Notes under the pieces: generated by a model
Seen by the model: the letters and a program-made list of their open reading frames with translations, nothing else
The model's database searches: none
What the model was told of the DNA's origin: nothing
Part shown: piece after piece, positions 32,944-41,144 of the stretch
How the letters are laid out: every line of letters starts with the position of its first letter
Numbering within the stretch: position 1 is the stretch's first letter
Assembly (NCBI GenBank): GCA_017613355.1
Contig: JAGAEA010000037.1
Location: 1 to 41,144, forward strand
Length of the DNA stretch: 41,144 nucleotides
Direction of reading: 5' to 3'
Origin: Clostridia bacterium
GTDB taxonomy: Bacteria; Bacillota; Clostridia; Oscillospirales; CAG-272
Program-made: the position numbers and the translations under genes

Positions 32944-34383
32944 TCAAAGCGCTTCGATCAGCCGTTCCAATGTTTTCCAGAAGATCTCGACGGAAGAGAG
33001 GTCAAGTGTCTCGTTCGGCGAATGAACGTCGCGCATATCGGGTCCGACCGAGATCATATCCATTTCGGGAAGATGCGAATGAATGATCCCACATTCCAGC
33101 CCCGCATGGATGACGTTCACGACCGCTTCCTTGTCGGTAACCTCGCGGTAGGCTCTGCCGTAGGCATCCCGCAAGGGAGACGCGGGCGCGTAGCTCCACC
33201 CCGGGTAGCGGCTGTGATGGTTTGCCGTGCATCCCACGGACGCCGCAAAGAGGTTCAGTTCCCGTTCGGTGGCGTCAAGCTGATTTTCGATCGGAGAGCG
33301 GCTTGAAAAGGTGAAGGTCAGTTTTCCTTCTTCCTGCCGCACCACGCCGAGGTTCCGCGAATATTCCACAAGTCCTTTGATTTGCTTGCTCATTTCCAGA
33401 ACGCCCGTTCTCGCGCACGCAAGAACCGTGACGGCGCGTTTGGTGTCCTCCGCCGAAAGCATAACGGTTTCCGGTGCGCAATCCTCGATCGCAACGCGGA
33501 ACCCGCGATCTTCCGCCGAAAGTTCTTCGCAGAGGCGCGCGGCGGCAGAGGTCAAAAGGTCCTGCGCCGCGGACGGATCGGGGACTGCTATGACCGCGGA
33601 ACACTCGCGCGGAATGGCGTTATCCTTGGAACCGCCGCAGAGTGTGACAAGCCGCGCGTCGGTTTGGACGATCAGCTCCGCGAGCAACCAACCCATGAGC
33701 AGGTTTGCGTTGGCTCTTCCGCTGTTGATGTCCTCGCCGGAATGTCCGCCCGCAAGCCCCGAAACGTCCACTCGAAGCGCTTCGCCCGCGAACGCCACGG
33801 GATGATAACAAAGCGTCAGATCGCTCCGCACGCCGCCTGCACATCCCGCCACAATGACGCCGAGGGTCTCACTGTCGAGATTGACCATCCGACGGGCGGA
33901 AATTCGGGAATAGTCGAAAGCGCGCGCGCCATCCAGCCCGACCTCTTCCGCCGCGGTGAACAGGCATTCATAGGCGGGATGCGACGCGACCGCTCCGTCG
34001 AGCAACGCAAGCATGACCGCAACGGCGATCCCGTCGTCGGCGCCGAGCGTTGTTCCCTCGGCGCGAAGAAAATTTCCGTCCACATACAGTTCCAAAGGAT
34101 CGTTCAGAAAATCATGCTCCACGTCGCCGTTCTTTTCGCAAACCATGTCGGTATGTCCCTGAAACAGGATCGGTGCGGCATCCGTCCGATCGGACGTTGC
34201 GGGCGCTTTGATGAACACGTTGTCGGTTGAGTCGCGGTAGCATTCCAGCCCCCTCGCCGAGGCGAACGCTACCAGATAATCCGCGATCTTCCGCTCTCGA
34301 TAGGAACCGCGCGGAATCGCGCTGATCTCCTCGAAAAAGCGAAAAACCGACGCGGGTTGACGGTTTTGAATGACATATTTCAC
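32944..34383 (-). CDS. pepD: aminoacyl-histidine dipeptidase (peptidase M20C, PepD-like)
   Basis: This 479-residue di-zinc peptidase is of the PepD type. Metal and catalytic motifs are LFQGHTDMVCEK near residue 71, GTTLGADDGIAVAVMLALLD near 108, the catalytic glutamates in FTAAEEVGLDGARAFDYS near 140, NLDSET near 165, and the late ligand His in AGLECGIIHS near 440. It cleaves dipeptides such as beta-alanyl-histidine in the cytosol. I chose the GTG start at 34383, since GGAGGA lies about ten bases upstream and the length then matches the family; the earlier ATG has no support. It follows comF on the same strand. Confidence 0.93.
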   Translation of the reverse strand: MKYVIQNRQPASVFRFFEEISAIPRGSYRERKIADYLVAFASARGLECYRDSTDNVFIKAPATSDRTDAAPILFQGHTDMVCEKNGDVEHDFLNDPLELYVDGNFLRAEGTTLGADDGIAVAVMLALLDGAVASHPAYECLFTAAEEVGLDGARAFDYSRISARRMVNLDSETLGVIVAGCAGGVRSDLTLCYHPVAFAGEALRVDVSGLAGGHSGEDINSGRANANLLMGWLLAELIVQTDARLVTLCGGSKDNAIPRECSAVIAVPDPSAAQDLLTSAAARLCEELSAEDRGFRVAIEDCAPETVMLSAEDTKRAVTVLACARTGVLEMSKQIKGLVEYSRNLGVVRQEEGKLTFTFSSRSPIENQLDATERELNLFAASVGCTANHHSRYPGWSYAPASPLRDAYGRAYREVTDKEAVVNVIHAGLECGIIHSHLPEMDMISVGPDMRDVHSPNETLDLSSVEIFWKTLERLIEAL

Positions 34384-34445
34384 GCTTGGGCTTCCTCCGT
34401 TTCTCCTGCAAAAAATTCGAATTTTACATACACGCATTTCAAATT

Positions 34446-35255
34446 TTACAAGCGGTGACGTGCGTAAATTCCGTCGAGTTCGCCGTCGAGGCTCCGTTGC
34501 TTTGCCGCGGGTTGACGGTTGTTTTCATCCGAAGCGACGGCGACCGAAAGAAAGCTTTTTACGCCTGCGCGGCGCAGCAACCGAACCGCCGCCGACATAC
34601 TCGCGCCGCTCGTTACAATGTCGTCCGCCAAAATCGCGCATTTACCGCGAACGGCTTCGGTCGTGCGAAGGCGGAATGCCGCCTTCGCGTTCTTTTGCCG
34701 CTCTGCGGTGGAAAGCAATTTTTGCGGTTTGTTATGCCAAAATTTACGGGCAATCACATGGCAAAGCGGAATTTTCAGCAATTCCGACAGTGCTTTTGCC
34801 AGTTCCTTTGCCTGATCGGTCCCGCTTTCCAGCACCGCGCGTTTGCCGCGCGGCAGATAGGTCAGAAAAACGTCGTTCGGCTCAATTCCCCGCTCGTTCA
34901 GCGTTTTTCGGATCGCCGTGCTCAACTCGCGCGCCAAAAAGGAGATCGCCGACGCATCGGCGCGGTCTTTGATGCGGTAGATCACGCGGTTCTGCACCTC
35001 TTCGCGGTTACCGGGTCGATAAAAAACGAGCTTTCGGAAGCTTTTGCACCCCGCCTTCCCCAACGCCTCGGGAACGCAGTTGCAATCGGAAACGGGTTTT
35101 CCGCAAATCACGCAAAGTTCCGCCCGCGCATCGTCCCAAGCCTTTCGGCAAGCGGGGCAAAGCGCCTCGGGCGGCAGAGCGAGGTCGGGATACGGCACCG
35201 GCTCCCCGCACCCCGCGCACATCGGCGGGAACAGCAGGTCGGCAATGCGGCTCAT
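34446..35255 (-). CDS. comF: ComF family phosphoribosyltransferase-like protein
   Basis: This 269-residue protein has the ComF/GntX architecture. An N-terminal zinc-ribbon part has CAGCGE, CPAC and CVICGKPVSDCNC (about residues 13-62), and a C-terminal PRTase fold carries the PRPP loop ILADDIVTSGASMSAAVRLL near 215. In transformable bacteria ComFC acts in single-strand DNA uptake or processing. The start at 35255 overlaps the recD2 stop by four bases, which links it to a DNA-processing helicase. The natural substrate is not known. Confidence 0.9.
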   Translation of the reverse strand: MSRIADLLFPPMCAGCGEPVPYPDLALPPEALCPACRKAWDDARAELCVICGKPVSDCNCVPEALGKAGCKSFRKLVFYRPGNREEVQNRVIYRIKDRADASAISFLARELSTAIRKTLNERGIEPNDVFLTYLPRGKRAVLESGTDQAKELAKALSELLKIPLCHVIARKFWHNKPQKLLSTAERQKNAKAAFRLRTTEAVRGKCAILADDIVTSGASMSAAVRLLRRAGVKSFLSVAVASDENNRQPAAKQRSLDGELDGIYARHRL

Positions 35256-37516
35256 AGGTTCGTATCTTCCGAAAGCCAATTGACAAGTCCCGTATAGCGC
35301 ATGGTCTGGCGGTTGTTCGCCACCATGCGGGCAATCGCCGCTTCACTGCCGACCAAAATCACGATGTTCTGCGCCCGCGTGACGGCGGTATAGAGCAAGT
35401 TCCGTGAAAGGAGCATGGGCGGGACACGTTCGCTGACAGGAAGAATGACGATCGGATACTCGCTCCCTTGACTTTTATGCACGGTAACGGCATACGCCGG
35501 TTCCAACTCTTCCAACATATTGAATTCGTAGCGAACGGTGCGGTCGTCGAAGCGAACGATCATTTCGGAATTGCGGTTCCGAATTTGCATCACGGTTCCG
35601 ATGTCCCCGTTGAACACGCCCATTCCCGCGCTTCCGTCGTCGCGCTCCCATTCCATGTCGTAGTTATTCCGAATTTGCATCACGCGGTCACCCTCGCGGA
35701 AAACCATGTCGCGGAAAGCGTGTTCCTGCTTGTCGGGCGACGGCGGATTGAGCGCCGCTTGCAGAACGCGATTGAGATGTTCGGTTCCCACTTCGCCGCG
35801 GCGCGACGGCGCGATGACCTGCGTTCCCGCGATCGCCATTTGCCCGTAGGTATGCGGCAAACGGACGGCGCAAAGCTGCGCCACCGTTTCGGCGATCGTT
35901 GCCTCATCCGCGCGGGGCAGGAAGAAAAAGTCGTTGTCCTTCACGTCGAGACGTGGCATTTCTCCGCGGTTGACGGCATGGGCATTGGTCACGATCAGGC
36001 TCTTTTGCGCCTGACGGAAAATTTCGGTCAGGCGAACCGTAAAGAACCGACGGCAGGCGATCAAATCATGCAGAACGTTTCCCGCACCGACCGACGGAAG
36101 CTGGTCGCTGTCGCCGATCAAAATCAGCCGCGCTCCGGGTTTTGTGGCTTTGAGGAGCGCACACATCAGCGCGTTATCCACCATGGACGCCTCGTCCACG
36201 ATGATCACGCTTTCTTCGAGCAGGTTGTTTTCGTTGCGGTGGAATTTTGCGCGGTCGTTTCCTTCTTCGCCGCCGTATTCGAGCAAACGGTGGATGGTTT
36301 TCGCCTCGCAGGACGTCGCTTCCGACAGACGCTTGGCGGCTCTCCCCGTCGGTGCGGTGAGCGCGGGACGCTCATCCATGCTTCGGAAGATGTGCAGCAA
36401 AGCGCGAACGACCGTGGTTTTCCCCGTTCCGGGTCCGCCTGTGAGAAGCATGACACCGTTTTCGAGCGCTCCCGTGATCGCTTGCCTTTGCAGGCTGGCA
36501 TACTCCATGCCGCTTTCGGCTTCCTCGCGGCGCAGGATCGCGCCGATGTTGGCGGTTTCCACGGCGGGACAAACCCGATCGAGCAGAAGCAGTTTTTTCG
36601 CGATGTATTTTTCGCTCTCGTACTGCCGCTTTTCATACAGATAATGTACGCCCGAAAATGCCGTTTCATGCAGCCGTTCTTCCAATAAAAGTCCCGAAAC
36701 GGCTTGATGAATGCGGTCTCTGTCAACGCCGAGCAGTTTTGCGGCGCTCTCTTCCGCTTTCTCCCGCGGCAGGCAGACGTGTCCGTTCTGTCTCGCGTTC
36801 TCTCCGAGCAAATAGCAAATGCCGCTTGCGAGGCGCTCCGGCGAATCGGCGGCGATCCCGAGTTGCCGTGCCATGCGGTCGGCACGCTCAAAGCCGATGC
36901 CCTCGATCTCCTCGCAAAGACGGTAAGGGTTCTTTTTGGCAAGGTCGATCGCCGCGCTTCCCCACCGCTTGTAAATGCGAACGGTTGCCGCCGCGCCGAA
37001 AAAGTCGCGGAAAAAGAGCATGGCGGAACGGATGTCCGCTTTCTTTTGAAAGTCCTCGGCAATGGCACGGGCACGCTTTGGCGTGATACCCGGGATCTCG
37101 GCAAGCCAATCGGGATGGTTTTCCATGACGTCGAAGGTCTCCTCGCCGTAGAGATCGACGATCCGTTTGGCGGTTTTGGGGCCGATCCCTTTGATCGCGC
37201 CCGACGAGAGATAACGCAGGATCGACGCGCGGTCGGCAGGCAGTTGCTTTTCGCATTGCTCCACGCGGAATTGCCGACCGTATTTCGGGTTGTGTACCCA
37301 TTTTCCGACGACCGAAACCGTGTCCCCCTCGGCAACGTCGGGAAGCGTTCCGACAATGGTAACGAGTTCCTGACGGTCGGTTCCGAGGTCACAAATGGCA
37401 TAGCCGTTTTCTTCGTTGGAATAGATCACGTGCTCGATCGACCCGGAAAGGCGGATCATGCCGTTGTCGTCGGTCTCTTCCATGGGGGACTGCATGAACT
37501 GTTCGTCTCGCGGCAT
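35252..37516 (-). CDS. recD2: RecD2-type ATP-dependent DNA helicase
   Basis: This 754-residue SF1B helicase is the RecBC-independent RecD2 form. An N-terminal OB-like domain (about 20-100) is followed by tandem HhH-like segments (GAIKGIGPKTAKRIVDLYGE; IPGITPKRARAIAE) and the helicase motor. The motor has Walker A TGGPGTGKTTVVRALLHIF near residue 355, motif II IIVDEASMVDNAL near 440, SVGAGNVLHDL, and the late motif AVTVHKSQGSEYPIVILPVS near 700. RecD2 unwinds 5' to 3' and takes part in replication-linked repair. AAAGGAGACGGAG precedes the start. It is encoded 57 bases downstream of metK and coupled to comF. Confidence 0.95.
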   Translation of the reverse strand: MPRDEQFMQSPMEETDDNGMIRLSGSIEHVIYSNEENGYAICDLGTDRQELVTIVGTLPDVAEGDTVSVVGKWVHNPKYGRQFRVEQCEKQLPADRASILRYLSSGAIKGIGPKTAKRIVDLYGEETFDVMENHPDWLAEIPGITPKRARAIAEDFQKKADIRSAMLFFRDFFGAAATVRIYKRWGSAAIDLAKKNPYRLCEEIEGIGFERADRMARQLGIAADSPERLASGICYLLGENARQNGHVCLPREKAEESAAKLLGVDRDRIHQAVSGLLLEERLHETAFSGVHYLYEKRQYESEKYIAKKLLLLDRVCPAVETANIGAILRREEAESGMEYASLQRQAITGALENGVMLLTGGPGTGKTTVVRALLHIFRSMDERPALTAPTGRAAKRLSEATSCEAKTIHRLLEYGGEEGNDRAKFHRNENNLLEESVIIVDEASMVDNALMCALLKATKPGARLILIGDSDQLPSVGAGNVLHDLIACRRFFTVRLTEIFRQAQKSLIVTNAHAVNRGEMPRLDVKDNDFFFLPRADEATIAETVAQLCAVRLPHTYGQMAIAGTQVIAPSRRGEVGTEHLNRVLQAALNPPSPDKQEHAFRDMVFREGDRVMQIRNNYDMEWERDDGSAGMGVFNGDIGTVMQIRNRNSEMIVRFDDRTVRYEFNMLEELEPAYAVTVHKSQGSEYPIVILPVSERVPPMLLSRNLLYTAVTRAQNIVILVGSEAAIARMVANNRQTMRYTGLVNWLSEDTNL

Positions 37517-37573
37517 TTCTCCGTCTCCTTTCCGTTCGTTTTAATCGGAATTTGCAGGGCGTGTGTGCAAAAA

Positions 37574-38758
37574 TCAGTCTTTTACGGCTTTTTTCAGCGC
37601 GTCGGTCAGGTCACAAGCCTCCCACGGGGCTCCGACGTCTTCGCGCCCCATGTGACCGTACGCCGCCACCTTGCAATAGATCGGGCGGCGCAAATCGAAC
37701 CGCTTGATGATGGCGGCAGGTCGCAGATCGACCAAAGTTGAAATTGCCCGCTCGATCTTCTCCTCGGGCACCGTTGCCGTTCCGAACGTATCCACGCGCA
37801 AAGATACGGGTTTGGCAACGCCGATGGCATATGCCACCTGCACCTCGCAACGGTCGGCAAGTCCCGCTTTGACGACGTTTTTCGCAATGTACCGCGCGGC
37901 ATAGCACGCGGAGCGGTCTACTTTGGTCGGGTCTTTGCCCGAAAACGCCCCGCCGCCGTGACGCGAATAGCCGCCGTAGGTATCCACAATGATTTTCCGT
38001 CCCGTAAGACCCGTGTCTCCCGCAGGTCCGCCGACGACGAAACGTCCCGTCGGGTTGACGTAGATTTTCGTGTTTTCGTCGATCATGTTCGCGGGAACGA
38101 TGGGACGGATGACCTCGCGGATCATGTCCTCGCGGATCGTTTCAAGCGTTACGCTGTCGCTGTGCTGCGAGGAAATGACCACCGTATCCACGCGAACGGG
38201 GGTGTTGTTTTCATCATATTCCACCGTGACCTGCGTTTTGCCGTCGGGGCGCAGATAGGGGAGCGTTCCGTTTTTGCGCACCTCGGTCAGTCGCTTTGCA
38301 AGGCGGTGTGCGAGCGAGATGGGAAGCGGCATAAGTTCGGGCGTTTCGTTGCAGGCATAGCCGAACATCAGCCCCTGGTCGCCCGCGCCCGTATCGAGCC
38401 CGTCCCCTTCGCCGTTCTTCGCTTCATAGGACTTGTCCACGCCCATGGCAATATCGGGCGACTGCTCGTGAAGCGAGGTGATGACCGCACAGCTGTCGCA
38501 ATCGAAGCCGTACTTGGCGCGGTCGTAGCCGATTTCGCGCACCGTTTCGCGCACGATGCGCTGAATGTCCACGTCGGCGTGGGTCGTGACCTCGCCCATG
38601 ACGCAGACCATGCCCGTTGTGACAAACGTCTCGCACGCCACACGGGATATGGGATCCTGACGGAGCATTTCATCGAGAATGGCATCCGAAATTTTGTCGC
38701 AGATCTTATCGGGATGCCCCTCCGTGACCGATTCGCTGGTAAAAAGTTTTGTTCTCAT
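37574..38758 (-). CDS. metK: S-adenosylmethionine synthetase
   Basis: This 394-residue enzyme makes SAM from methionine and ATP. Motifs are [20 protein letters not shown] at the N-terminus, [20 protein letters not shown] near 115, the P-loop-like [20 protein letters not shown] near 260 and [18 protein letters not shown] near 355. I prefer the ATG at 38758 ([11 protein letters not shown]) to the one at 38770, which sits directly on the AAAGG; the shorter form also matches family N-termini. A SAM-I riboswitch with a terminator precedes it, giving feedback control by the product. Confidence 0.95.
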   Translation of the reverse strand: MRTKLFTSESVTEGHPDKICDKISDAILDEMLRQDPISRVACETFVTTGMVCVMGEVTTHADVDIQRIVRETVREIGYDRAKYGFDCDSCAVITSLHEQSPDIAMGVDKSYEAKNGEGDGLDTGAGDQGLMFGYACNETPELMPLPISLAHRLAKRLTEVRKNGTLPYLRPDGKTQVTVEYDENNTPVRVDTVVISSQHSDSVTLETIREDMIREVIRPIVPANMIDENTKIYVNPTGRFVVGGPAGDTGLTGRKIIVDTYGGYSRHGGGAFSGKDPTKVDRSACYAARYIAKNVVKAGLADRCEVQVAYAIGVAKPVSLRVDTFGTATVPEEKIERAISTLVDLRPAAIIKRFDLRRPIYCKVAAYGHMGREDVGAPWEACDLTDALKKAVKD

Positions 38759-38831
38759 GTCGGTATCCATACCTTTCTTTATTCTCCCGTCCGTACAGAT
38801 CGGGCATGGATCATTCTCTCTTTTTTGACAT

Positions 38832-38859
38832 AAAAAAGGCTCCGTGACGGAGCCTTTTT
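38832..38859 (-). terminator. SAM riboswitch terminator before metK
   Basis: A 12-base stem, AAAAAGGCTCCG with CGGAGCCTTTTT (38833-38844 and 38848-38859), closes on a three-base loop and ends in a T-run on the minus strand, immediately after the S-box. Confidence 0.9.
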
Positions 38860-38861
38860 CG

Positions 38862-38947
38862 CTCTCATCTCTCCGGATTTAGCACCTTACCGCTTGGCAG
38901 GTTGCTGTAACGTCATCGTGCCGGTCACTACGTTACTCTCGATAAGA
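38862..38947 (-). ncRNA. SAM-I (S-box) riboswitch upstream of metK
   Basis: The minus strand has the S-box landmarks in order: TCTTATCGAGAG, GTGACC, CGATGACG, GCAACCTGCC, AAGGTGCTAAATCC and GAGAGATGAGAG. P2 is formed by GTAACG and CGTTAC. SAM binding should favour the following terminator and switch metK off. Confidence 0.95.
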
Positions 38948-38964
38948 ATGATTCAATTTTATAT

Positions 38965-38993
38965 AGTATAACATAAAGCGCCGCGTTTTTCAA
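38965..38993 (-). promoter_or_regulatory. sigma-A promoter of metK
   Basis: TTGAAA (38988-38993) and TATACT (38965-38970) on the minus strand are 17 bases apart, placing the start just upstream of the S-box. Confidence 0.8.
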
Positions 38994-39002
38994 TACTTTT
39001 TT

Positions 39003-39065
39003 GAAAAAAAGAAAAGCAAAGGCGTCGAACTTCCCCTGTTGGCGGGTTCGACGCCTTTGCTTTTC
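39003..39065 (-). terminator. intrinsic terminator after the COG2426-type gene
   Basis: A 20-base stem (39011-39030 with 39046-39065, core AAAGGCGTCGAAC) has a 15-base loop and is followed on the minus strand by a T-rich run at 39003-39010. Confidence 0.88.
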
Positions 39066-39079
39066 CGTTTACGGTTTGA

Positions 39080-39637
39080 TTACACCACGGCTTTGATCGC
39101 ATAGGAGATCACGGACATGATCGCGGCGGCGATAAACACGCCGAACGTTGCCGCGAGCAGGGATTTTTTGAAGTCCAGTTTGAGCACGGCAGCGATCAAG
39201 GAGCCTGTCCACGCGCCCGTCCCGGGGATGGGAATGGCAACGAACAGCACCACGCCCCAATAGGAGTATTTCTCGATCTTCCCTTTGTGCTTGTCCACTT
39301 TCCGTTCCAGCCACCGCCCGAACCGATTGATCCATTTCACGCGGCAATAGTGCTTCTTGCGCGGCGCTTCGTTTTTCTCGTCGGGCTCACCTTCGGCGGT
39401 CGCCGGTTCTTCACCCGTCATCCAGCGCAGAACCGCGCGGATGAACAGCAGAATGAACGGGACGGGCAGCAAATTCCCCGCAACGGCAAGCAGATAGGTC
39501 TGCCACCACGGAAGTCCCAGCCCGCACCCGAGCGGTACCGCTCCGCGGCACTCGATGATGGGCAGGAGCGAACAGAAAAACACGCAGAGTTTCGCGCCCA
39601 CGATATTCAAAAAGAAATTTTCGATTGCTTGGATCAA
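39080..39637 (-). CDS. small multidrug export family (COG2426) membrane protein
   Basis: This 185-residue integral membrane protein has family hallmarks. LLPIIECRGAVPLGCGLGLP near residue 23 and FVAIPIPGTGAWTGSLIAAV near 132 flank a charged cytoplasmic loop rich in Glu and Lys, with about four hydrophobic segments in all. The family (Sm_multidrug_ex in Pfam) is named for a weak drug-export link; the true substrate is uncertain. I chose the TTG start at 39637, with GGGGAGGA eight bases upstream; upstream in-frame ATGs fall before or within the promoter. It has its own consensus promoter and terminator, so it is probably monocistronic. Confidence 0.83.
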   Translation of the reverse strand: MIQAIENFFLNIVGAKLCVFFCSLLPIIECRGAVPLGCGLGLPWWQTYLLAVAGNLLPVPFILLFIRAVLRWMTGEEPATAEGEPDEKNEAPRKKHYCRVKWINRFGRWLERKVDKHKGKIEKYSYWGVVLFVAIPIPGTGAWTGSLIAAVLKLDFKKSLLAATFGVFIAAAIMSVISYAIKAVV

Positions 39638-39670
39638 GGGCTTTTCCTCCCCACAGGTCGCTACCCTTTT

Positions 39671-39699
39671 ATTATATCGGATTTGGTAGGATTTGTCAA
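39671..39699 (-). promoter_or_regulatory. consensus sigma-A promoter of the COG2426-type gene
   Basis: TTGACA (39694-39699) and TATAAT (39671-39676), perfect consensus on the minus strand, are 17 bases apart, about 34 bases before the TTG start. Confidence 0.88.
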
Positions 39700-39710
39700 G
39701 AGAAAACGAA

Positions 39711-39745
39711 AAAAACGGGGCTTCCGCCGGGAAGTCCCGTTTTTT
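39711..39745 (-). terminator. intrinsic terminator after ribU
   Basis: AAAAACGGG pairs with CCCGTTTTT and CTTCC with GGAAG around a GCCG loop (39711-39744). The structure touches the end of ribU and ends in a T-run on the minus strand. Confidence 0.85.
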
Positions 39746-39747
39746 CT

Positions 39748-40428
39748 TCAAACACCGAACTTGAACGTTCCGTGGAGCACTTGGAAAATGATGACCAATG
39801 CCGCCGCCATGAGCGCCAACGCCGCCACGGTAACCAAAACGGTTCTGCGGTCGAATTTCAGCGTTGCCTCGGACTTGGGCAAAAATCCCGTTTTCTGCAG
39901 CACATTGGAAACCGGTTTATAGAGCAACAGCACGATCGCCGCATTGAAAGTTGCCTTCACGAGGTTGAACGGCAGCAGAAGCGTTGGGATCATGCTTCGC
40001 ACCTGCGCGACCTCAACGTGCATATATCGCGGCGTAACGATCAGGTTGAACACCATCATCACCGCCGTCATGGCGACAACGCCGGACACCAGCCCGATGA
40101 TCGCCCCGAAAAAACTCTTTCTGTACTTATAGATCACGCTGACCGTGACCGAAAACGTCGCCGTTCCCAACACGTTCATCACAAACCCATATGCCCCCGT
40201 ACTACTGACGGTGACCATTTCCACAAGCGCGACGATTGCCGACGAAACCAATGCCGAAATCGGACCGAAGCAAAGCCCGCACAGGGTAATAACCGCGTCC
40301 TTGGCGTCAAGCGTGAGGAATGACACGGGAAAATGGATGAGCAGCATGACGACGTATGCCAGCGCCGTAAAGAGTGCAACGCCGACCATCCGGCGCAACC
40401 GCATTTGAAAAGTTTTGTTCGTATTCAT
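39748..40428 (-). CDS. ribU: riboflavin ECF transporter substrate-binding component RibU
   Basis: This 226-residue protein has about six hydrophobic helices. It has ECF S-component features: the N-terminal FTALAYVVMLLIHFPVSFLT, then LDAKDAVITLCGLCFGPISA and VEMVTVSSTGAYGFVMNVLG. S-components capture a vitamin and dock with the shared EcfT-EcfA energy module, which is not encoded here. The FMN riboswitch directly upstream makes riboflavin the expected ligand. AGGAG lies upstream of the start at 40428. A C-terminal single helix (about 200-220) follows a short polar stretch. Confidence 0.92.
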   Translation of the reverse strand: MNTNKTFQMRLRRMVGVALFTALAYVVMLLIHFPVSFLTLDAKDAVITLCGLCFGPISALVSSAIVALVEMVTVSSTGAYGFVMNVLGTATFSVTVSVIYKYRKSFFGAIIGLVSGVVAMTAVMMVFNLIVTPRYMHVEVAQVRSMIPTLLLPFNLVKATFNAAIVLLLYKPVSNVLQKTGFLPKSEATLKFDRRTVLVTVAALALMAAALVIIFQVLHGTFKFGV

Positions 40429-40503
40429 GTGTAAAAACTCCTATCAAGATGTTTTTGCCCGAAAGTTTTTCGGACTTTTTCACTTCGATCGGAGAAAAGA
40501 AAA

Positions 40504-40535
40504 CGTCCCGACGTCAACAAAAAGACGCGGGGCGC
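40504..40535 (-). terminator. candidate expression-platform hairpin of the FMN riboswitch
   Basis: On the minus strand CCC/CGTC pairs with GACG/GGG around TTTTTGTT, with a small internal loop, followed by a T-rich stretch. That stretch (40492-40501) is complementary over ten bases to the 3' edge of the aptamer (40555-40564), which suggests competing folds. Confidence 0.4.
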
Positions 40536-40552
40536 GAAACAAAAATCGTTTT

Positions 40553-40706
40553 ACTTCTTTTCTCATCCGGACTTTCAGGCTTTTCCCGTTTTGTCGGGAG
40601 CCGCCGTTACCGTCGGTTCGGGAGTTTCACCCGATCGGCGCAAACCGATTGATTTGCGTTCGCAGACTGTGACTGCCGGTATGGAATTTCACCATTCCCC
40701 AAAGAT
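40553..40706 (-). ncRNA. FMN riboswitch (RFN element) upstream of ribU
   Basis: The minus strand shows the RFN landmarks: ATCTTTGGGG, GGTGAAATTCC, ACCGGCAGT, GGGTGAAACTCCCGA, CCGACGGT and AGTCCGGATGAGA. FMN binding should reduce expression of the riboflavin transporter. Confidence 0.95.
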
Positions 40707-40733
40707 TTTGAAAACGTTATATAAAATTTTTCC

Positions 40734-40770
40734 CACGGGGGAACGGCATTTTTACCGTTCCCCCAATGGG
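40734..40770 (-). terminator. intrinsic terminator after tuf
   Basis: GGGGGAACGG pairs with CCGTTCCCCC, with flanking CCCA/TGGG, around an eight-base A-rich loop, 23 bases past the tuf stop. The tail begins with A residues before TTTT, so termination strength is uncertain. Confidence 0.7.
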
Positions 40771-40792
40771 TTGTTTCGGATTTTATCCGAAA

Positions 40793-41144
40793 TTATTTGA
40801 TGATCTTGGAAACAACGCCGGAACCAACGGTTCTGCCGCCTTCACGGATCGCGAAGCGGAGACCCTCTTCGCAAGCGATGGGGGTGATGAGTTCAACCGT
40901 CATATCCACGTTGTCGCCGGGGCGGCACATCTCAACGCCGTCGGGAAGCTCGATGGTTCCCGTAACGTCGGTAGTTCTGAAATAGAACTGCGGACGGTAG
41001 CCGGCGAAGAAGGGCTTTTTACGGCCGCCTTCCTTCTCGGTCAGAACGTAGACGTGACCCACGAACTTGGTGTGGGGATGAACGCTGCCGGGCTTCGCAA
41101 GAACCTGACCTCTTTCGATCTCGTCCTTCGCGATACCACGGAGC
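40793..41144 (-). CDS. tuf: elongation factor Tu, C-terminal part (truncated by window edge)
   Basis: The visible 116 residues cover the end of domain 2 and nearly all of domain 3 of EF-Tu. They include [75 protein letters not shown] and the terminal [20 protein letters not shown]-Tu delivers aminoacyl-tRNA to the ribosome. The GTPase domain lies beyond the right edge, so the entry is 5'-partial. The reading frame is open to the last base. Confidence 0.97.
   Translation of the reverse strand, partial: LRGIAKDEIERGQVLAKPGSVHPHTKFVGHVYVLTEKEGGRKKPFFAGYRPQFYFRTTDVTGTIELPDGVEMCRPGDNVDMTVELITPIACEEGLRFAIREGGRTVGSGVVSKIIK

Overview
The window is 41,144 bases of fairly GC-rich bacterial chromosome, densely packed with genes and almost entirely on the minus strand. 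The gene set points to an endospore-forming (or recently spore-forming) member of the Clostridia in the Bacillota. The evidence is the yqfC-yqfD-phoH-ybeY-era-recO cluster, a YlbJ-type sporulation membrane protein, mutS2, recD2, a YerC regulator heading the his operon, a short HisG with HisZ, and SAM, FMN and Mn2+ riboswitches of Firmicutes type. I cannot fix the family from sequence alone. No rRNA, tRNA or CRISPR was seen.

Layout. (1) 44-8274, minus: yqfC-yqfD-phoH-ybeY-hypothetical-era-recO-mutS2, then secG with its own promoter. Most junctions are 4-base overlaps. The slot usually held by dgkA and cdd carries an unrecognised one-helix protein. (2) 8368-9351, plus: a YlbJ-like sporulation gene, divergent from yqfC. 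(3) 9415-10011: a bidirectional terminator and a REP-associated tyrosine transposase (RAYT) whose coding sequence holds two inverted copies of a REP-like palindrome. (4) 10128-17852, minus: a complete histidine operon, yerC-hisZ-hisG-hisD-hisC-hisB-hisH-hisA-hisF-hisIE, driven by a sigma-A promoter embedded in a strong dyad. (5) 18062-28520, minus: an arginine/carbamoyl phosphate operon, argC-argJ-argB-argD-argF-carA-carB, with a consensus promoter and upstream ArgR-like boxes. Its last gene continues in frame into a diaminopimelate epimerase domain, giving a CarB-DapF fusion. (6) 28849-31132, minus: a GNAT acetyltransferase, a Ca2+/Na+ antiporter-family protein, and mntP behind a yybP-ykoY (Mn2+) riboswitch. 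(7) 31485-32836, plus: cysE and tmk overlapping by four bases, ending in a long bidirectional terminator. (8) 32944-38758, minus: metK behind a SAM-I (S-box) riboswitch, then recD2, comF and pepD. (9) 39080-41144, minus: a COG2426-type membrane protein, ribU behind an FMN riboswitch, and the 3' part of tuf running off the window edge.

The genes mostly describe biosynthetic self-sufficiency (histidine, arginine, carbamoyl phosphate, DAP, cysteine, SAM) and core DNA/RNA housekeeping. The points most worth following up are the CarB-DapF fusion with an alanine at the first catalytic cysteine of the epimerase, the RAYT gene carrying REP-like elements inside its own reading frame, and the two-armed operator over the yerC-his promoter.
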